Shown: positions 30,677-39,465 of the stretch, in pieces | How positions within the stretch are numbered: the stretch's first letter is position 1 | Layout of the letters: each line of letters starts with the position of its first letter | NCBI RefSeq assembly: GCF_001269985.1 | Contig: NZ_BBZB01000001.1 | Span: 310,001-374,000, forward strand | Length of the DNA stretch: 64,000 nucleotides | Direction of reading: 5' to 3' | Source: Pseudoalteromonas sp. '520P1 No. 423' | GTDB lineage: Bacteria; Pseudomonadota; Gammaproteobacteria; Enterobacterales; Alteromonadaceae | Position numbers and translations under genes: made by a program | Notes under the pieces: generated by a model | Database searches by the model: none | The model's input: the letters and a program-made list of their open reading frames with translations, nothing else | What the model was told of the DNA's origin: nothing

Positions 30677-31347
30677 GCGTTTTCTATCTTTTTTTCTCCT
30701 GCACTTAATCGGCTCTTTAGCTTCTTTGATTTTAATTTTAGCTTCTTTGATTTTAATGCGACTTTTTTAGTGCATTCTCGAAGACCTTCTGGTCGCATGA
30801 CAATACCTTTTCCATGGAATGTTAATACTAACAAGTTGCCTGTTTTCTCAGGCGTTAAGTAACGATTTTGTCGATAAAAATCATCGAAGTCCTGCGCTAC
30901 GTCTTGAGCTAATTTAAGGCTTTGCCGCTTTGGAATATAACCACCTGTCGTCTGCTTAATTGATTCAACTACTTCATCATAGGACGATTTTCTCGCTTCA
31001 ATTGCGACTCGTTGGCGTATACCGTCAGAGTATTGATCTGCTGGTAAATTTAGCTGAGCATCTAATGGAAAAACACTTTTATGTAAACGTTGACTGTAGC
31101 TTTTACGTTTAACAATAACATCGCCAAAGAGTGTCGTTAGTTTTCGCTTGGTACAATGTTTGGTATGGTTAAGGTGTATGCCTTCATCGGTATACACGTT
31201 TGACATGGTTTCTTCACTCGCTGCTCTAAGGTCTAGATAACCTTGGAACAAGCTTCGTAACACCTCAAATCCTTCACTTTGAATATATTGTTCAATATCA
31301 CCATGCTCATTATCGAAACGCTTATCAGATTGAAGGTACTCGACCAT
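30619..31347 (-). CDS. ISKra4-family transposase, upstream frame
   Basis: N-terminal half of the transposase, 242 residues (SDKRFDNEHGDIEQYIQSEG...YLTPEKTGNLLVLTFHGKG). Shortly before the frame change comes an in-frame 21-base tandem duplication giving KSKKLKLKSKKLKSR. Near codon 223 is the heptamer A_AAA_AAG (GEKK), correctly phased for -1 slippage. After slipping, translation enters DRKRMAQVAAVY of the downstream frame. The 20 or so residues after the heptamer in this frame (IENAWHKWLL...) would be the unshifted product's tail. Confidence 0.8.
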   Translation of the reverse strand: MVEYLQSDKRFDNEHGDIEQYIQSEGFEVLRSLFQGYLDLRAASEETMSNVYTDEGIHLNHTKHCTKRKLTTLFGDVIVKRKSYSQRLHKSVFPLDAQLNLPADQYSDGIRQRVAIEARKSSYDEVVESIKQTTGGYIPKRQSLKLAQDVAQDFDDFYRQNRYLTPEKTGNLLVLTFHGKGIVMRPEGLRECTKKVALKSKKLKLKSKKLKSRLSAGEKKIENAWHKWLLSTRRYLIFERLK

Positions 31348-31736
31348 GTGGTGAAGCTGTTTGCTCGCATCACAAAAAATGAAAAGTCAGGGGTATTCAA
31401 GTAAGCTACATTCATAGAAGGCCTTTTTTGCTCTTTGTGCTGTGTAAGAACTACATAACTAGCACAAAAAGGCTCTTCTTTCTTCTAAAAAGAATTTAAC
31501 GTACTAAAATTAAAAGATCTTTCGTCGACTCAAAGGATCTACACCCAATTGATATTGATAAATTAAAATCGTGTTTAAAGGAATATGCGCCTTAATTTTC
31601 AAAATGAGTTAGCAAATTGCAATTATCTATTTGCAATTTGCCTGCAATAACTAACAACTAGATATAAATCATAGAGCTAAAACTTGGTATCGAGTATGCA
31701 TTATTAAATATGTGACTTAACCATTGGAGTACTCAC

Positions 31737-31904
31737 ATGACCTATTTAACTTTATTATCTGACTCTCAAACTGAACAAAATGCAACAACAAGTATATTTG
31801 AAACCTTGAAAAGCATAACGCCTTCATTGAAAGAACCACTACAAGATGAGGCATTCAATTTATTATTTGAGGATGAACATGATTTTATTTTGGGATATAA
31901 CTAA
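31737..31904 (+). CDS. Small acidic protein, 55 residues
   Basis: ATG at 31737 with GGAG about 8 bases upstream opens a clean frame (MTYLTLLSDSQTEQN...DEHDFILGYN). Strongly acidic, no membrane helix, no Cys, no family recognised. Isolated between the ISKra4 end and thioredoxin; an inverted repeat (TATAGGGAGA/TCTCCCTATA, 31914-31940) follows it directly. The ribosome site and the following hairpin favour a real gene. Confidence 0.5.
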   Translation: MTYLTLLSDSQTEQNATTSIFETLKSITPSLKEPLQDEAFNLLFEDEHDFILGYN

Positions 31905-31913
31905 GCTTAGCTC

Positions 31914-31940
31914 TATAGGGAGAGCTGTCTCTCCCTATAT
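31914..31940. terminator. Inverted repeat between converging small ORF and thioredoxin
   Basis: TATAGGGAGA and TCTCCCTATA around a short loop, no strong T-run; a possible bidirectional terminator. Confidence 0.45.
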
Positions 31941-31953
31941 TCTAATTAAAAAT

Positions 31954-32271
31954 TTATACCTGAGCTGTAAATTCTCTTATTTGTGATAAAGAGGCTGCAC
32001 CCACTTTAGTATCTACCACTTTACCTTGTTTCATTAATAATAAAGTTGGAATGCCACGAATACCAAAACGTACCATAAGCTCTTGAGATTTATCCGCATC
32101 CACTTTCACAACTTTTAAATCGTCTCGTTCTTGTGAAATAGTATCAACGATTGGTGCAATCATTTTACAAGGTCCACACCAAGGCGCATAAAAATCGACC
32201 AAAACGCTGCCTTCAAAGTTTTCTACTTCAGTCTCAAAATCATTCGCTAAAATTTCATTTACATTCGACAT
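31954..32271 (-). CDS. Thioredoxin
   Basis: Cytoplasmic disulfide reductase of usual length (105 residues). Active site WCGPCK, the cis-Pro segment GIPTLLL and buried Asp (VDFYAPW) are all as in TrxA. The longer frame has two starting Met; the second (32271) is chosen for spacing. It stands divergent from a LysR regulator (143 bases between starts), so the regulator may control it or respond to the same thiol or redox signal. This may be a second thioredoxin rather than the rho-linked trxA, since rho is not adjacent. Confidence 0.92.
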   Translation of the reverse strand: MSNVNEILANDFETEVENFEGSVLVDFYAPWCGPCKMIAPIVDTISQERDDLKVVKVDADKSQELMVRFGIRGIPTLLLMKQGKVVDTKVGAASLSQIREFTAQV

Positions 32272-32413
32272 CACTTTATTTCCATTGCTATTTAGTTACT
32301 CTCAGTCTAAAGAAACTGCTTCACTTTGATTAGAGGGTAAATATTAAAAACATTGTTCTAAATTTAGAACAATGTTTAAATTTACTTTTAAAAACTAATA
32401 AAATGGAAAACTG

Positions 32414-33286
32414 ATGAAAGCTAATTTAGATGATTTATATATGTTTATTGTTTTAGTGGAGTCAGGCTCATTTACCCTTGGGGCAAAAAAACTCAACATG
32501 CCAAAATCAAAGTTGAGTCGTCATTTAGTACAACTAGAAAAACAGCTCTCTACTCAACTTCTGATCCGAACAACACGAAGTCAAGAATTAACACAAAGTG
32601 GCCAACTTCTTTATCAAAAAAGTAAACCTTATATTGAAGGATTGTCGAAAGTAGAAGAAGAAGTTGGTTCATTTATTAATGAACCGAAAGGGCAACTAAA
32701 CATTGTTTTACCAATAGAGTTTTTCAGCCGTATTATTAGTGAGTTAATAACTGACTTTGCTAAGCAGTACCCTAAAATTAACTTGACTTGCGGCCATTAT
32801 TCAGGTGTTATTCCTGAAATAAATCACACAACAGACCTCACATTTGTACTACACGAAACACCATTAACTGCATCTCAGTGGATAGCTAAAACCCTATTAA
32901 GTTTCCCCCAATCATTATTTGCATCAAGTGATTACGACGTGAGTAAATTATCAAAACCAGAGCACTTAATTAATGAATCATGCATTTTAGCCAATCCACA
33001 AGAACAATGGCTTTTTCGGGATAAAAATACACTACAAGCAGTGCCTATTGATAGTCGCATCATACTGCCCAGTCCTGAAATGCGCTTGGAGGCAATGCAA
33101 AGAGGGTTAGGTATAGTTAAATTACCTGACTACACTTGCCAAAGTAATAATAAAATAAAAAGAGTAAAACTCGCTAAAGACCCTGTTGCGCAGCAATTAA
33201 GTGTTTTATATCAAAGCAGAAGTATTCCTTTAAAAACACGTGCTTTTTTAGATTTTTTTCAAAACCATATAGGTAGATTGTCCTAA
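32414..33286 (+). CDS. LysR-family transcriptional regulator
   Basis: 290 residues: winged HTH at 1-60 (YMFIVLVESGSFTLGAKKLN, PKSKLSRHLVQLEKQL) and a type 2 periplasmic-binding effector domain from about 90 onward. Divergent from thioredoxin, whose promoter region it probably shares. A gene for a DUF885 protein follows after 76 bases. Effector not predictable. Confidence 0.9.
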   Translation: MKANLDDLYMFIVLVESGSFTLGAKKLNMPKSKLSRHLVQLEKQLSTQLLIRTTRSQELTQSGQLLYQKSKPYIEGLSKVEEEVGSFINEPKGQLNIVLPIEFFSRIISELITDFAKQYPKINLTCGHYSGVIPEINHTTDLTFVLHETPLTASQWIAKTLLSFPQSLFASSDYDVSKLSKPEHLINESCILANPQEQWLFRDKNTLQAVPIDSRIILPSPEMRLEAMQRGLGIVKLPDYTCQSNNKIKRVKLAKDPVAQQLSVLYQSRSIPLKTRAFLDFFQNHIGRLS

Positions 33287-33362
33287 ACTAATTAAGAGCC
33301 TTTACTTGCTCATAAGCCAAAAATATTATTAACATTAATTTTACAATTCGAAAGAATGTATA

Positions 33363-35198
33363 ATGATAAAAATAATATTCAAGTGGATTAGCATCTTACT
33401 TTTAACCATTCTAATTTTGGGAGGGGTATTTGCTTCCCATGAATGGTATGCCAACAAACCTTTCTTTTTCAGATCATATCTTGACCGAGCCATGATTAAA
33501 GTAGCCTTTGATAGCCCTGAAACTTTAACTTCTTTAGGCTTTTTAGAGTCCATAGGCATTAAAGGGCATAATGCTGAACTAGACGACAGTAGCCAAAAAC
33601 AGTCTGATAAATTATATGCTTTAATGAAGCATGTAAAATTCTCAATTGAAAACTATTCTGAAGACGAACTAAACGCTTCAGAAAACCTATCTAGAGAAAT
33701 AGCCTTATATCTCCTTAATTTTGGCACCAATTCAGAACAGTTTAGATATCATAACTACCCCGTTAATCAATTGTTTGGTATACAGAATGACTATCCAAGC
33801 TTTATGGATGCCCAACACCAAGTCAATAAAGTTGAAGATGCTGAAAACTATGTATCTCGATTATCTAAAGTAAAACTTAAATTTGAACAAAGTCTTGAGG
33901 GGCTAAAAATAAGGGAAGAAAAAGGCATTATTCCACCTCTATTTGTCATAGAGCGCGTACTAGATGAAATGACGCGTTTTGTAGAGCAACCGATTGAAGA
34001 TAATATTTTATACTCCTCTTTAAAAACTAAAATTGATAAATCAGATGACATTTCCTCTAAGCAACAAAGCGAAATTTTAGCTAAAGTAACAACTCAAATG
34101 CAGGAGTCGGTTCACCCAGCCTACAAAATACTCATTGAATATTTTACCAATTTAAAATCTAAAGCCAGTACCGATGATGGTTTTTGGCGCTTCCCCCTCG
34201 GCGAACAAGCATATGCTGCTTCATTAAAATTTTTTACTACTACCGATTATTCACCCGAACAAATCCACCAAATGGGTTTAGCCGAAGTAGCCAGAATTCA
34301 AAGTGAAATATTGAGCATTTTAGCGTCTCAAGGATATGAAACCGAACAAGGTTTTACCCAATCAATTGAAATATTAAAAGCGCAAGAAGAATTTTATTAT
34401 CCAGATACAGATGAGGGTAGAGCGCAAATTCTTGTTGATTATCAAACTATATTAGATGAAATCAGCACAGGGTTAGATCCCGCGTTTCGCATACAGCCAA
34501 AAGCAACGATGGAAGTACGGCGTATTCCTGAATTTAAAGAAAAAACAGCACCAGGGGCTTATTATCAACAACCTTCGATTGATGGCAGTCGTCCAGGGCT
34601 ATTTTTCGCCAATCTATATGATATTAAAGCTACGCCAAAATATAGTATGCGAACCTTGGCGTATCATGAAGGTATTCCTGGGCATCATTTTCAAATAGCT
34701 ATCGGTATGGAGCTTGAAGGTATGCCTCTATTTAGACGCATGTCACCTTTTACAGCTTACACTGAAGGCTGGGCTTTATATGCAGAGTATTTAGCATGGG
34801 AATTAGGTTTTGAGAATGACCCATTTGACAATGTAGGGCGCTTACAAGCCGAGCTATTTAGAGCAGTAAGATTAGTGGACGATACAGGTTTACATCATAA
34901 GCGCTGGACGCGTGAGCAATCCATTCAATATATGTTAGCAAATACTGGCATGGCCCTATCAGATGTTACTTCTAAAATTGAACGCTATATCGTGATGCCA
35001 GGACAAGCCACGTCTTATAAGGTTGGCATGATGAAAATACTCTCACTAAGAGAGAAAGCCAAAGCGGCTTTAGGTAAGCAATTTACTTTAAGAGATTTTC
35101 ACGATGTAGTACTAAAAAATGGTGCGGTTCCTTTACATATATTAGAGAGGTTAGTGGATCAATACATAGCAAGATTACAAAAAATCGCTAAAAGCTAA
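33363..35198 (+). CDS. DUF885 family protein, peptidase-like, membrane-anchored
   Basis: 611 residues with an N-terminal membrane anchor or signal (WISILLLTILILGGVFA, residues 8-24) and the DUF885 domain to the end. The metal-binding-type motif HEGIPGHHFQ starts at residue 438, followed by the family segments TAYTEGWALYAEYLAWELG and PGQATSYKVGMMKI. The family is related to carboxypeptidase-like metalloenzymes; no substrate is established here. It acts outside the cytoplasm. A bidirectional terminator follows. Confidence 0.88.
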   Translation: MIKIIFKWISILLLTILILGGVFASHEWYANKPFFFRSYLDRAMIKVAFDSPETLTSLGFLESIGIKGHNAELDDSSQKQSDKLYALMKHVKFSIENYSEDELNASENLSREIALYLLNFGTNSEQFRYHNYPVNQLFGIQNDYPSFMDAQHQVNKVEDAENYVSRLSKVKLKFEQSLEGLKIREEKGIIPPLFVIERVLDEMTRFVEQPIEDNILYSSLKTKIDKSDDISSKQQSEILAKVTTQMQESVHPAYKILIEYFTNLKSKASTDDGFWRFPLGEQAYAASLKFFTTTDYSPEQIHQMGLAEVARIQSEILSILASQGYETEQGFTQSIEILKAQEEFYYPDTDEGRAQILVDYQTILDEISTGLDPAFRIQPKATMEVRRIPEFKEKTAPGAYYQQPSIDGSRPGLFFANLYDIKATPKYSMRTLAYHEGIPGHHFQIAIGMELEGMPLFRRMSPFTAYTEGWALYAEYLAWELGFENDPFDNVGRLQAELFRAVRLVDDTGLHHKRWTREQSIQYMLANTGMALSDVTSKIERYIVMPGQATSYKVGMMKILSLREKAKAALGKQFTLRDFHDVVLKNGAVPLHILERLVDQYIARLQKIAKS

Positions 35199-35207
35199 AG
35201 CTTAAAA

Positions 35208-35228
35208 CCCCCGATACCTATCGGGGGT
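35208..35228. terminator. Bidirectional terminator between converging genes
   Basis: CCCCCGATA cc TATCGGGGG with A/T-rich flanks. Confidence 0.8.
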
Positions 35229-35235
35229 AAAATAA

Positions 35236-35841
35236 CTAAAACTGATAACTCACGCCGGCTGTGAATGTTGAGGTATCTAAGTTGCCCATATCAATAAACT
35301 GCAGACCGGCATTTAAGCCTAAACCAAAGTCCCAACGATACTGCCAACCAGCTTCTGCAAACAGACCAAATCCAGATTCATCTGCATCTGTATTACCTCT
35401 ATAATTTATTTCGTAATCATAGAATTGACCGCCAAGCTTAGCAAACAAGCTATTACGCTTACTTAAAGGTATTGCACCTTTGGCTGCAATAACTAAGTTA
35501 GCATATTCAATATCATCATCATCCCAATTAAACCAGCCAGAATCACAGTCCCAATCATCATTATCATAATCGTTATCACAATCCCAACCCCAATCAGAGC
35601 CTGAGTTTATACCAACTTCAATAGCTACTTGATTATTGATTGCATAATTATAATATCCATATAATTGAATTACACCATCGTCGCTAAAGTGCGATCTATC
35701 ATAATCAGCGCTACCTAACGACCATTGTGCACCAAAGGTATGTTTTTTATCCGTTTGGGTTTGAGCAACTTCTTGATTAGCAAATGCAGAAGCACTTAAA
35801 ATTGTGGCAAAAATAGCAGATATTGAGGTTAAATTTTTCAT
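35236..35841 (-). CDS. Outer-membrane beta-barrel protein with Asp-rich loop
   Basis: About 201 residues from ATG 35841 (MKNLTSISAIFATILSASAFA), chosen as the third of three consecutive ATG codons because it has the best spacing from AAGG. Signal peptide, amphipathic strands (GAQWSLGSADYDRSHF, LFAKLGGQFYDYEINY) and a C-terminal aromatic (VSYQF) indicate a small barrel. An unusual Asp/Trp-rich insertion with two Cys (around residues 85-110, CDNDYDNDDWDCDSGW) looks like an exposed calcium-binding loop. Confidence 0.78.
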   Translation of the reverse strand: MKNLTSISAIFATILSASAFANQEVAQTQTDKKHTFGAQWSLGSADYDRSHFSDDGVIQLYGYYNYAINNQVAIEVGINSGSDWGWDCDNDYDNDDWDCDSGWFNWDDDDIEYANLVIAAKGAIPLSKRNSLFAKLGGQFYDYEINYRGNTDADESGFGLFAEAGWQYRWDFGLGLNAGLQFIDMGNLDTSTFTAGVSYQF

Positions 35842-35953
35842 CATCATCCTTAATATTAGGCTTGAAAACAATTCAAATTAAATTGCAGGCAGTATATATA
35901 AATTATGGACGTATAATTGTCTGAAATTGTAAGAATACGTTAGTTAAAGTACA

Positions 35954-36850
35954 TTAAAGCCCTGATTGAGATAATAATTCAGTGAGTGCTTTTAACCCTT
36001 TACCTTTATTGCTTATTTTCCATGCTAAAAAACATTCAGCTGTATTAGTGCTACCTAAATTAATTTCGATGAATTCCCCTGTTTTTAAATACTGCTCTAT
36101 TCTATGGCGAGGCAAATAACCTATTCCTACGCCGGCTAATTGCGCTGCTATTTTTTGACCTATATTTTGAACATATAAAATTTGCTGACTATCAATCAAA
36201 CCTGCTGTACGAGCTACATTTACTTTAGTGGTGTCATGAGTCACAATACGCCTTATATTTTTAAGTTCAGCCTTAAATGCAGATGTATTTTTAGCTAAAC
36301 TAGCCTTTGGATGCGCGCTTGAAATAACTGGAAGCATATCAATTGATTGCAAAGGGACGGCTCTAAAACCTTTTTGTAATGGTACGGGGCCAGTTACACC
36401 AACAGCTAAATCAACTTCATCATGTTCCAATGCATCCCAACCACCATTTAAAACACTTTCTCGAATATCTATTTCAATTGTTGGGTGCACAAGTAAAAAT
36501 TCCGATAACACCTTAAAAAATAAGTCTTTATCAATCACTGAATCAATTGCGATATTTAATTTTGTTTCCCAACCTGTTGCAACTTGCTTTGCTTTATCAG
36601 CTAATAAGCTTGTTGCTTGCAAGATCAAACGTCCCTCATCTAATACAAGCCTGCCAGCGGCTGTTAAAACAGATCTTCGTCCTTGACGCTCAAATAAAGT
36701 GATATTTAATTGCTCTTCAAGTTTTTGCACGACATAAGAGAGTGCTGACGTTGCTTTATTCAGTTCTTCAGCTGCTTTTGCAAAACTTTGTCGTCTGTCT
36801 ATTGCATCTAAAACAGTTAAAGCCTCTATTGTTATTGGGTTCTTATTCAT
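35954..36850 (-). CDS. LysR-family regulator next to the DoxX/GST/pirin operon
   Basis: About 298 residues: HTH (ALTVLDAIDRRQSFAKAAEEL, TSALSYVVQKLEEQL) and an effector-binding domain. I favour the ATG at 36850 over the one at 36862 because LysR proteins usually begin just before this helix; neither has a strong ribosome site. It lies divergent from a yqjF-yqjG-pirin operon. In E. coli the LysR regulator YhaJ activates yqjF and sits next to the pirin gene yhaK, so this is probably a functional counterpart. Quinone or aromatic compounds would then be the signal (inference). Confidence 0.85.
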   Translation of the reverse strand: MNKNPITIEALTVLDAIDRRQSFAKAAEELNKATSALSYVVQKLEEQLNITLFERQGRRSVLTAAGRLVLDEGRLILQATSLLADKAKQVATGWETKLNIAIDSVIDKDLFFKVLSEFLLVHPTIEIDIRESVLNGGWDALEHDEVDLAVGVTGPVPLQKGFRAVPLQSIDMLPVISSAHPKASLAKNTSAFKAELKNIRRIVTHDTTKVNVARTAGLIDSQQILYVQNIGQKIAAQLAGVGIGYLPRHRIEQYLKTGEFIEINLGSTNTAECFLAWKISNKGKGLKALTELLSQSGL

Positions 36851-36974
36851 AAATACACGCATTTAATTGTTCAAATTATTTGAACATTCTAATCTAAAAA
36901 CCACTGTGTTTTGAAATTTTAAATTCAATAAACTGGTTACATCAAATCGACAGAGCACTATAGAGGAATTAATT

Positions 36975-37436
36975 ATGTCACTTTCAACAATAAAACAACT
37001 TATACAAAATACAACATTTTCAAAATCAGGCTTCGACACATTAGCATTACGTTTAGGTGCAGGTACTATCTTTTTTGCCCATGGTGCACAGAAACTATTT
37101 GCCTGGTTTGGTGGTTACGGACTCGAGGGTACTGGAGGTTGGATGGAATCAATCGGTATTACACCCGGCATTTTAATGGCTGCAATGGCTGGCTCTGCTG
37201 AATTTTTTGGTGGTTTATTTTTAATACTCGGTTTATTAGTACGCCCAGCTTCGATTGTATTAGCTATCACTATGCTAGTTGCTATTTTTAGCGTCCATAT
37301 CAGCAATGGTCTATTTATGAGTAATAACGGTTATGAGTTTGCACTCGCCTTACTAATTATCAGTATCAGCTTAGTATTTAGAGGTGCAGGCAGTATAAGT
37401 TTAGACAAATTAATAACTAATAAGTTAGGAGCATAA
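36975..37436 (+). CDS. DoxX family membrane protein (YqjF-like)
   Basis: 153 residues, four membrane helices, with the DoxX start (LALRLGAGTIFFAHGAQKLF) and GMESIGITP-type loop. The E. coli counterpart yqjF is induced by nitroaromatic breakdown products and redox-active quinones. GAGGAA precedes the ATG. First gene of a three-gene operon; the next start is 2 bases after its stop. Confidence 0.88.
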   Translation: MSLSTIKQLIQNTTFSKSGFDTLALRLGAGTIFFAHGAQKLFAWFGGYGLEGTGGWMESIGITPGILMAAMAGSAEFFGGLFLILGLLVRPASIVLAITMLVAIFSVHISNGLFMSNNGYEFALALLIISISLVFRGAGSISLDKLITNKLGA

Positions 37437-37438
37437 TC

Positions 37439-38416
37439 ATGGGTTTATTACAAAACGGTCAATGGGTTGATGCATGGTACGAAACTGAAGCAAATAAGGG
37501 TGAATTTAAACGCCAAGCCAGCAAATTTAGAAATTGGATAACCTATGATGGTAGCGCAGGGCCAACTGGTAAATTGGGATTTAAAGCAGAAAAAGGCCGC
37601 TATCATTTATATGTTTCTTTAGCTTGCCCATGGGCACACCGCACATTAATTTTTAGAGCTTTAAAACAGCTTGAGGATTATATAGATGTCACTGTAGTTG
37701 ATCCACTTATGGCTGAGAATGGCTGGGAAGTAAAAGATCCTTTATACGATTTTAATTATTTATATCAGGTCTATTTAAAAGCCGATGCTCAATATGAAGG
37801 TCGTGTAACAGTGCCCGTTTTATGGGACAAACAAACAAAAACAATCGTAAACAATGAATCAGCTGACATTATCAAAATGTTTAATACTGCATTTAATCAG
37901 CACACTAATAATCAAGATGATTATTACCCTAAGGCAATGCAGAATAATATCGACCAATTAAACGTTCGAATTTACTCTGACATCAATAATGGCGTGTACC
38001 GCAGCGGATTTGCAACAAGCCAAGAGGCATATAAAACCGCTTATCACACCCTTTTTGATGCGTTAGATTGGGTGGAAGGCATACTCACAAACAACAGGTA
38101 TTTAACAGGTGATTCGCTCACTGAAGCTGACTGGCGATTATTTACAACACTCATACGCTTTGATGCTGTTTATCATGGTCATTTTAAGTGTAATAAACAA
38201 AAGTTAGCCGACTATCCAGCAATCAGTGGCTATATTCGCGAGCTTTATCAAATCGAAGGGATTAAAAATACAGTTGATATGACACATATAAAAGATCATT
38301 ACTACAAAAGTCATAAAAGTATTAATCCAACTGGTGTTGTTCCTATCGGCCCTGAACTTAACTTTATGCGACCTCATGGTCGTAATGAAATGAAAATAAA
38401 AGCTGGAGTGAAATAA
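37439..38416 (+). CDS. yqjG: Glutathionyl-hydroquinone reductase (YqjG-like, GST Xi class)
   Basis: Reduces glutathionyl-hydroquinones using glutathione, in the cytoplasm. 325 residues: thioredoxin-like N-domain with catalytic Cys63 in SLACPWAHRT, the family-specific insertion (DPLYDFNYLYQVYLKADAQY), VPVLWDKQTKTIVNNESADI, and an all-helical C-domain (LTEADWRLFTTLIRFD). All match the YqjG/Xi class. Translationally coupled to both neighbours: its stop overlaps the start of the pirin gene. Confidence 0.93.
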   Translation: MGLLQNGQWVDAWYETEANKGEFKRQASKFRNWITYDGSAGPTGKLGFKAEKGRYHLYVSLACPWAHRTLIFRALKQLEDYIDVTVVDPLMAENGWEVKDPLYDFNYLYQVYLKADAQYEGRVTVPVLWDKQTKTIVNNESADIIKMFNTAFNQHTNNQDDYYPKAMQNNIDQLNVRIYSDINNGVYRSGFATSQEAYKTAYHTLFDALDWVEGILTNNRYLTGDSLTEADWRLFTTLIRFDAVYHGHFKCNKQKLADYPAISGYIRELYQIEGIKNTVDMTHIKDHYYKSHKSINPTGVVPIGPELNFMRPHGRNEMKIKAGVK

Positions 38417-39243
38417 TGAGAAAACTCAAACAAGTTGTTAATGCCTTAACTTCTAAAGATGGTGATGGTGTAAATATTCATAGAGTGGGCGGACAGCACG
38501 TTCATCAGCTGCTAAACCCATTTTTAATGTTAGATGAGATAAACTCAGACAATGCAGGTGATTACATTGGCGGGTTTCCATCGCATCCACATCGCGGCTT
38601 TGAAACCATCACTTATATGAAAGCAGGAAAAATGCGCCATAAAGATCATATGGGCAATAACGGCATCATTGAAAGTGGAGATGTACAATGGATGACAGCA
38701 GGTAAAGGCGTTATTCATTCCGAGATACCTGAGCAAGAAAATGGCTTATTACACGGTTTTCAAATTTGGTTAAATTTACCTGCCAATGAAAAACTTAAAC
38801 CTGCAGCTTATAGAGATTTACGCAATACTGATATTCCTAAGTTAACACTTGAATCAGGCGGTAAAGCCAGTGTGATAGCTGGTACTTTAAAAAATCATGA
38901 GCAACAAGCAATAGGGCCTTTACCTGATCTTTCAACTCAACCTATATTTTTAGATATTGAACTTAATGCAAACGAAGTTGCTGAACTTAAATTTAACAGC
39001 CACAACCCCGCATTAGTATTTATTTACCAAGGTGAATCTACCGAACTAAAATATCGCCAAATGGGGCTATATTCCAAAGGAGACTCCTTGTCTATACAAG
39101 CCAATAACCAAGAATTAAAGGCGATTATTTTAAGTGGTACACCAATAAATGAACCGATAGTGCAATATGGTCCGTTTGTAATGAACTCTAGAGAAGAAAT
39201 TAATCAAGCGATTCAGGATTATCAAAATAATCAGTTTGTATGA
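38416..39243 (+). CDS. Pirin family protein
   Basis: 275 residues, bicupin pirin fold. The iron-binding N-terminal set is visible in FPSHPHRGFETITY (His pair), then KDHMGNNGIIESGDVQWMTAGKGVIHSE (His and Glu ligands, about residues 75-103). Some pirins are quercetin dioxygenases; E. coli YhaK is a redox-sensitive relative. Starts one base before the yqjG-like stop is complete, hence coupled. Together with DoxX and the GST it forms a quinone or electrophile response operon (inference). Confidence 0.9.
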   Translation: MRKLKQVVNALTSKDGDGVNIHRVGGQHVHQLLNPFLMLDEINSDNAGDYIGGFPSHPHRGFETITYMKAGKMRHKDHMGNNGIIESGDVQWMTAGKGVIHSEIPEQENGLLHGFQIWLNLPANEKLKPAAYRDLRNTDIPKLTLESGGKASVIAGTLKNHEQQAIGPLPDLSTQPIFLDIELNANEVAELKFNSHNPALVFIYQGESTELKYRQMGLYSKGDSLSIQANNQELKAIILSGTPINEPIVQYGPFVMNSREEINQAIQDYQNNQFV

Positions 39244-39301
39244 TGATCCACAGCTAACTTTGATTGAGGTGTCAAAACCTCAACAAGGAGTCATCATGAG
39301 T

Positions 39302-39367
39302 ATGAACTCCTGATAAGAAATTAACCGAGGGAGTCATAATTATCAAAATAATCAATTTGTCTAATAG
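39302..39367 (+). repeat. Duplicated 3' end of the pirin gene
   Basis: ATGAACTC..GA.AAGAAATTAA and tATTATCAAAATAATCA.TTTGT repeat the last codons of the pirin gene (39181-39241) with point changes and in-frame stops. It is a relic of a tandem duplication, like the one at 26077-26131. Confidence 0.75.
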
Positions 39368-39465
39368 ACCGCCAGTTCTCCATGAATATCGCCACTCTTC
39401 TGATTTAGTTGGTATTTTATACTTAACGCGAATATTTAAGTTTAAGGTAGGCTTTACAGTTACAT

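Larger units (their letters stand above)
29883..31548 (-). mobile_element. ISKra4-family insertion sequence
   Basis: Element of about 1666 bases bounded by imperfect inverted repeats: TTGGGTGTAGTACTTTTGAA at 29883 on the left, and TTGGGTGTAGATCCTTTGAG read inward from 31548; both continue TCGACG. It contains two transposase frames linked by a -1 frameshift signal. It truncates an IS91 remnant on its left. No clear target duplication is visible. All parts needed for activity appear to be present. Confidence 0.8.

Noticed and set aside
27791..31548. Full genomic island with attachment sites
   Set aside because: AT-rich genes and insertion sequences are adjacent, but no integrase, tRNA or flanking direct repeats support a defined island.
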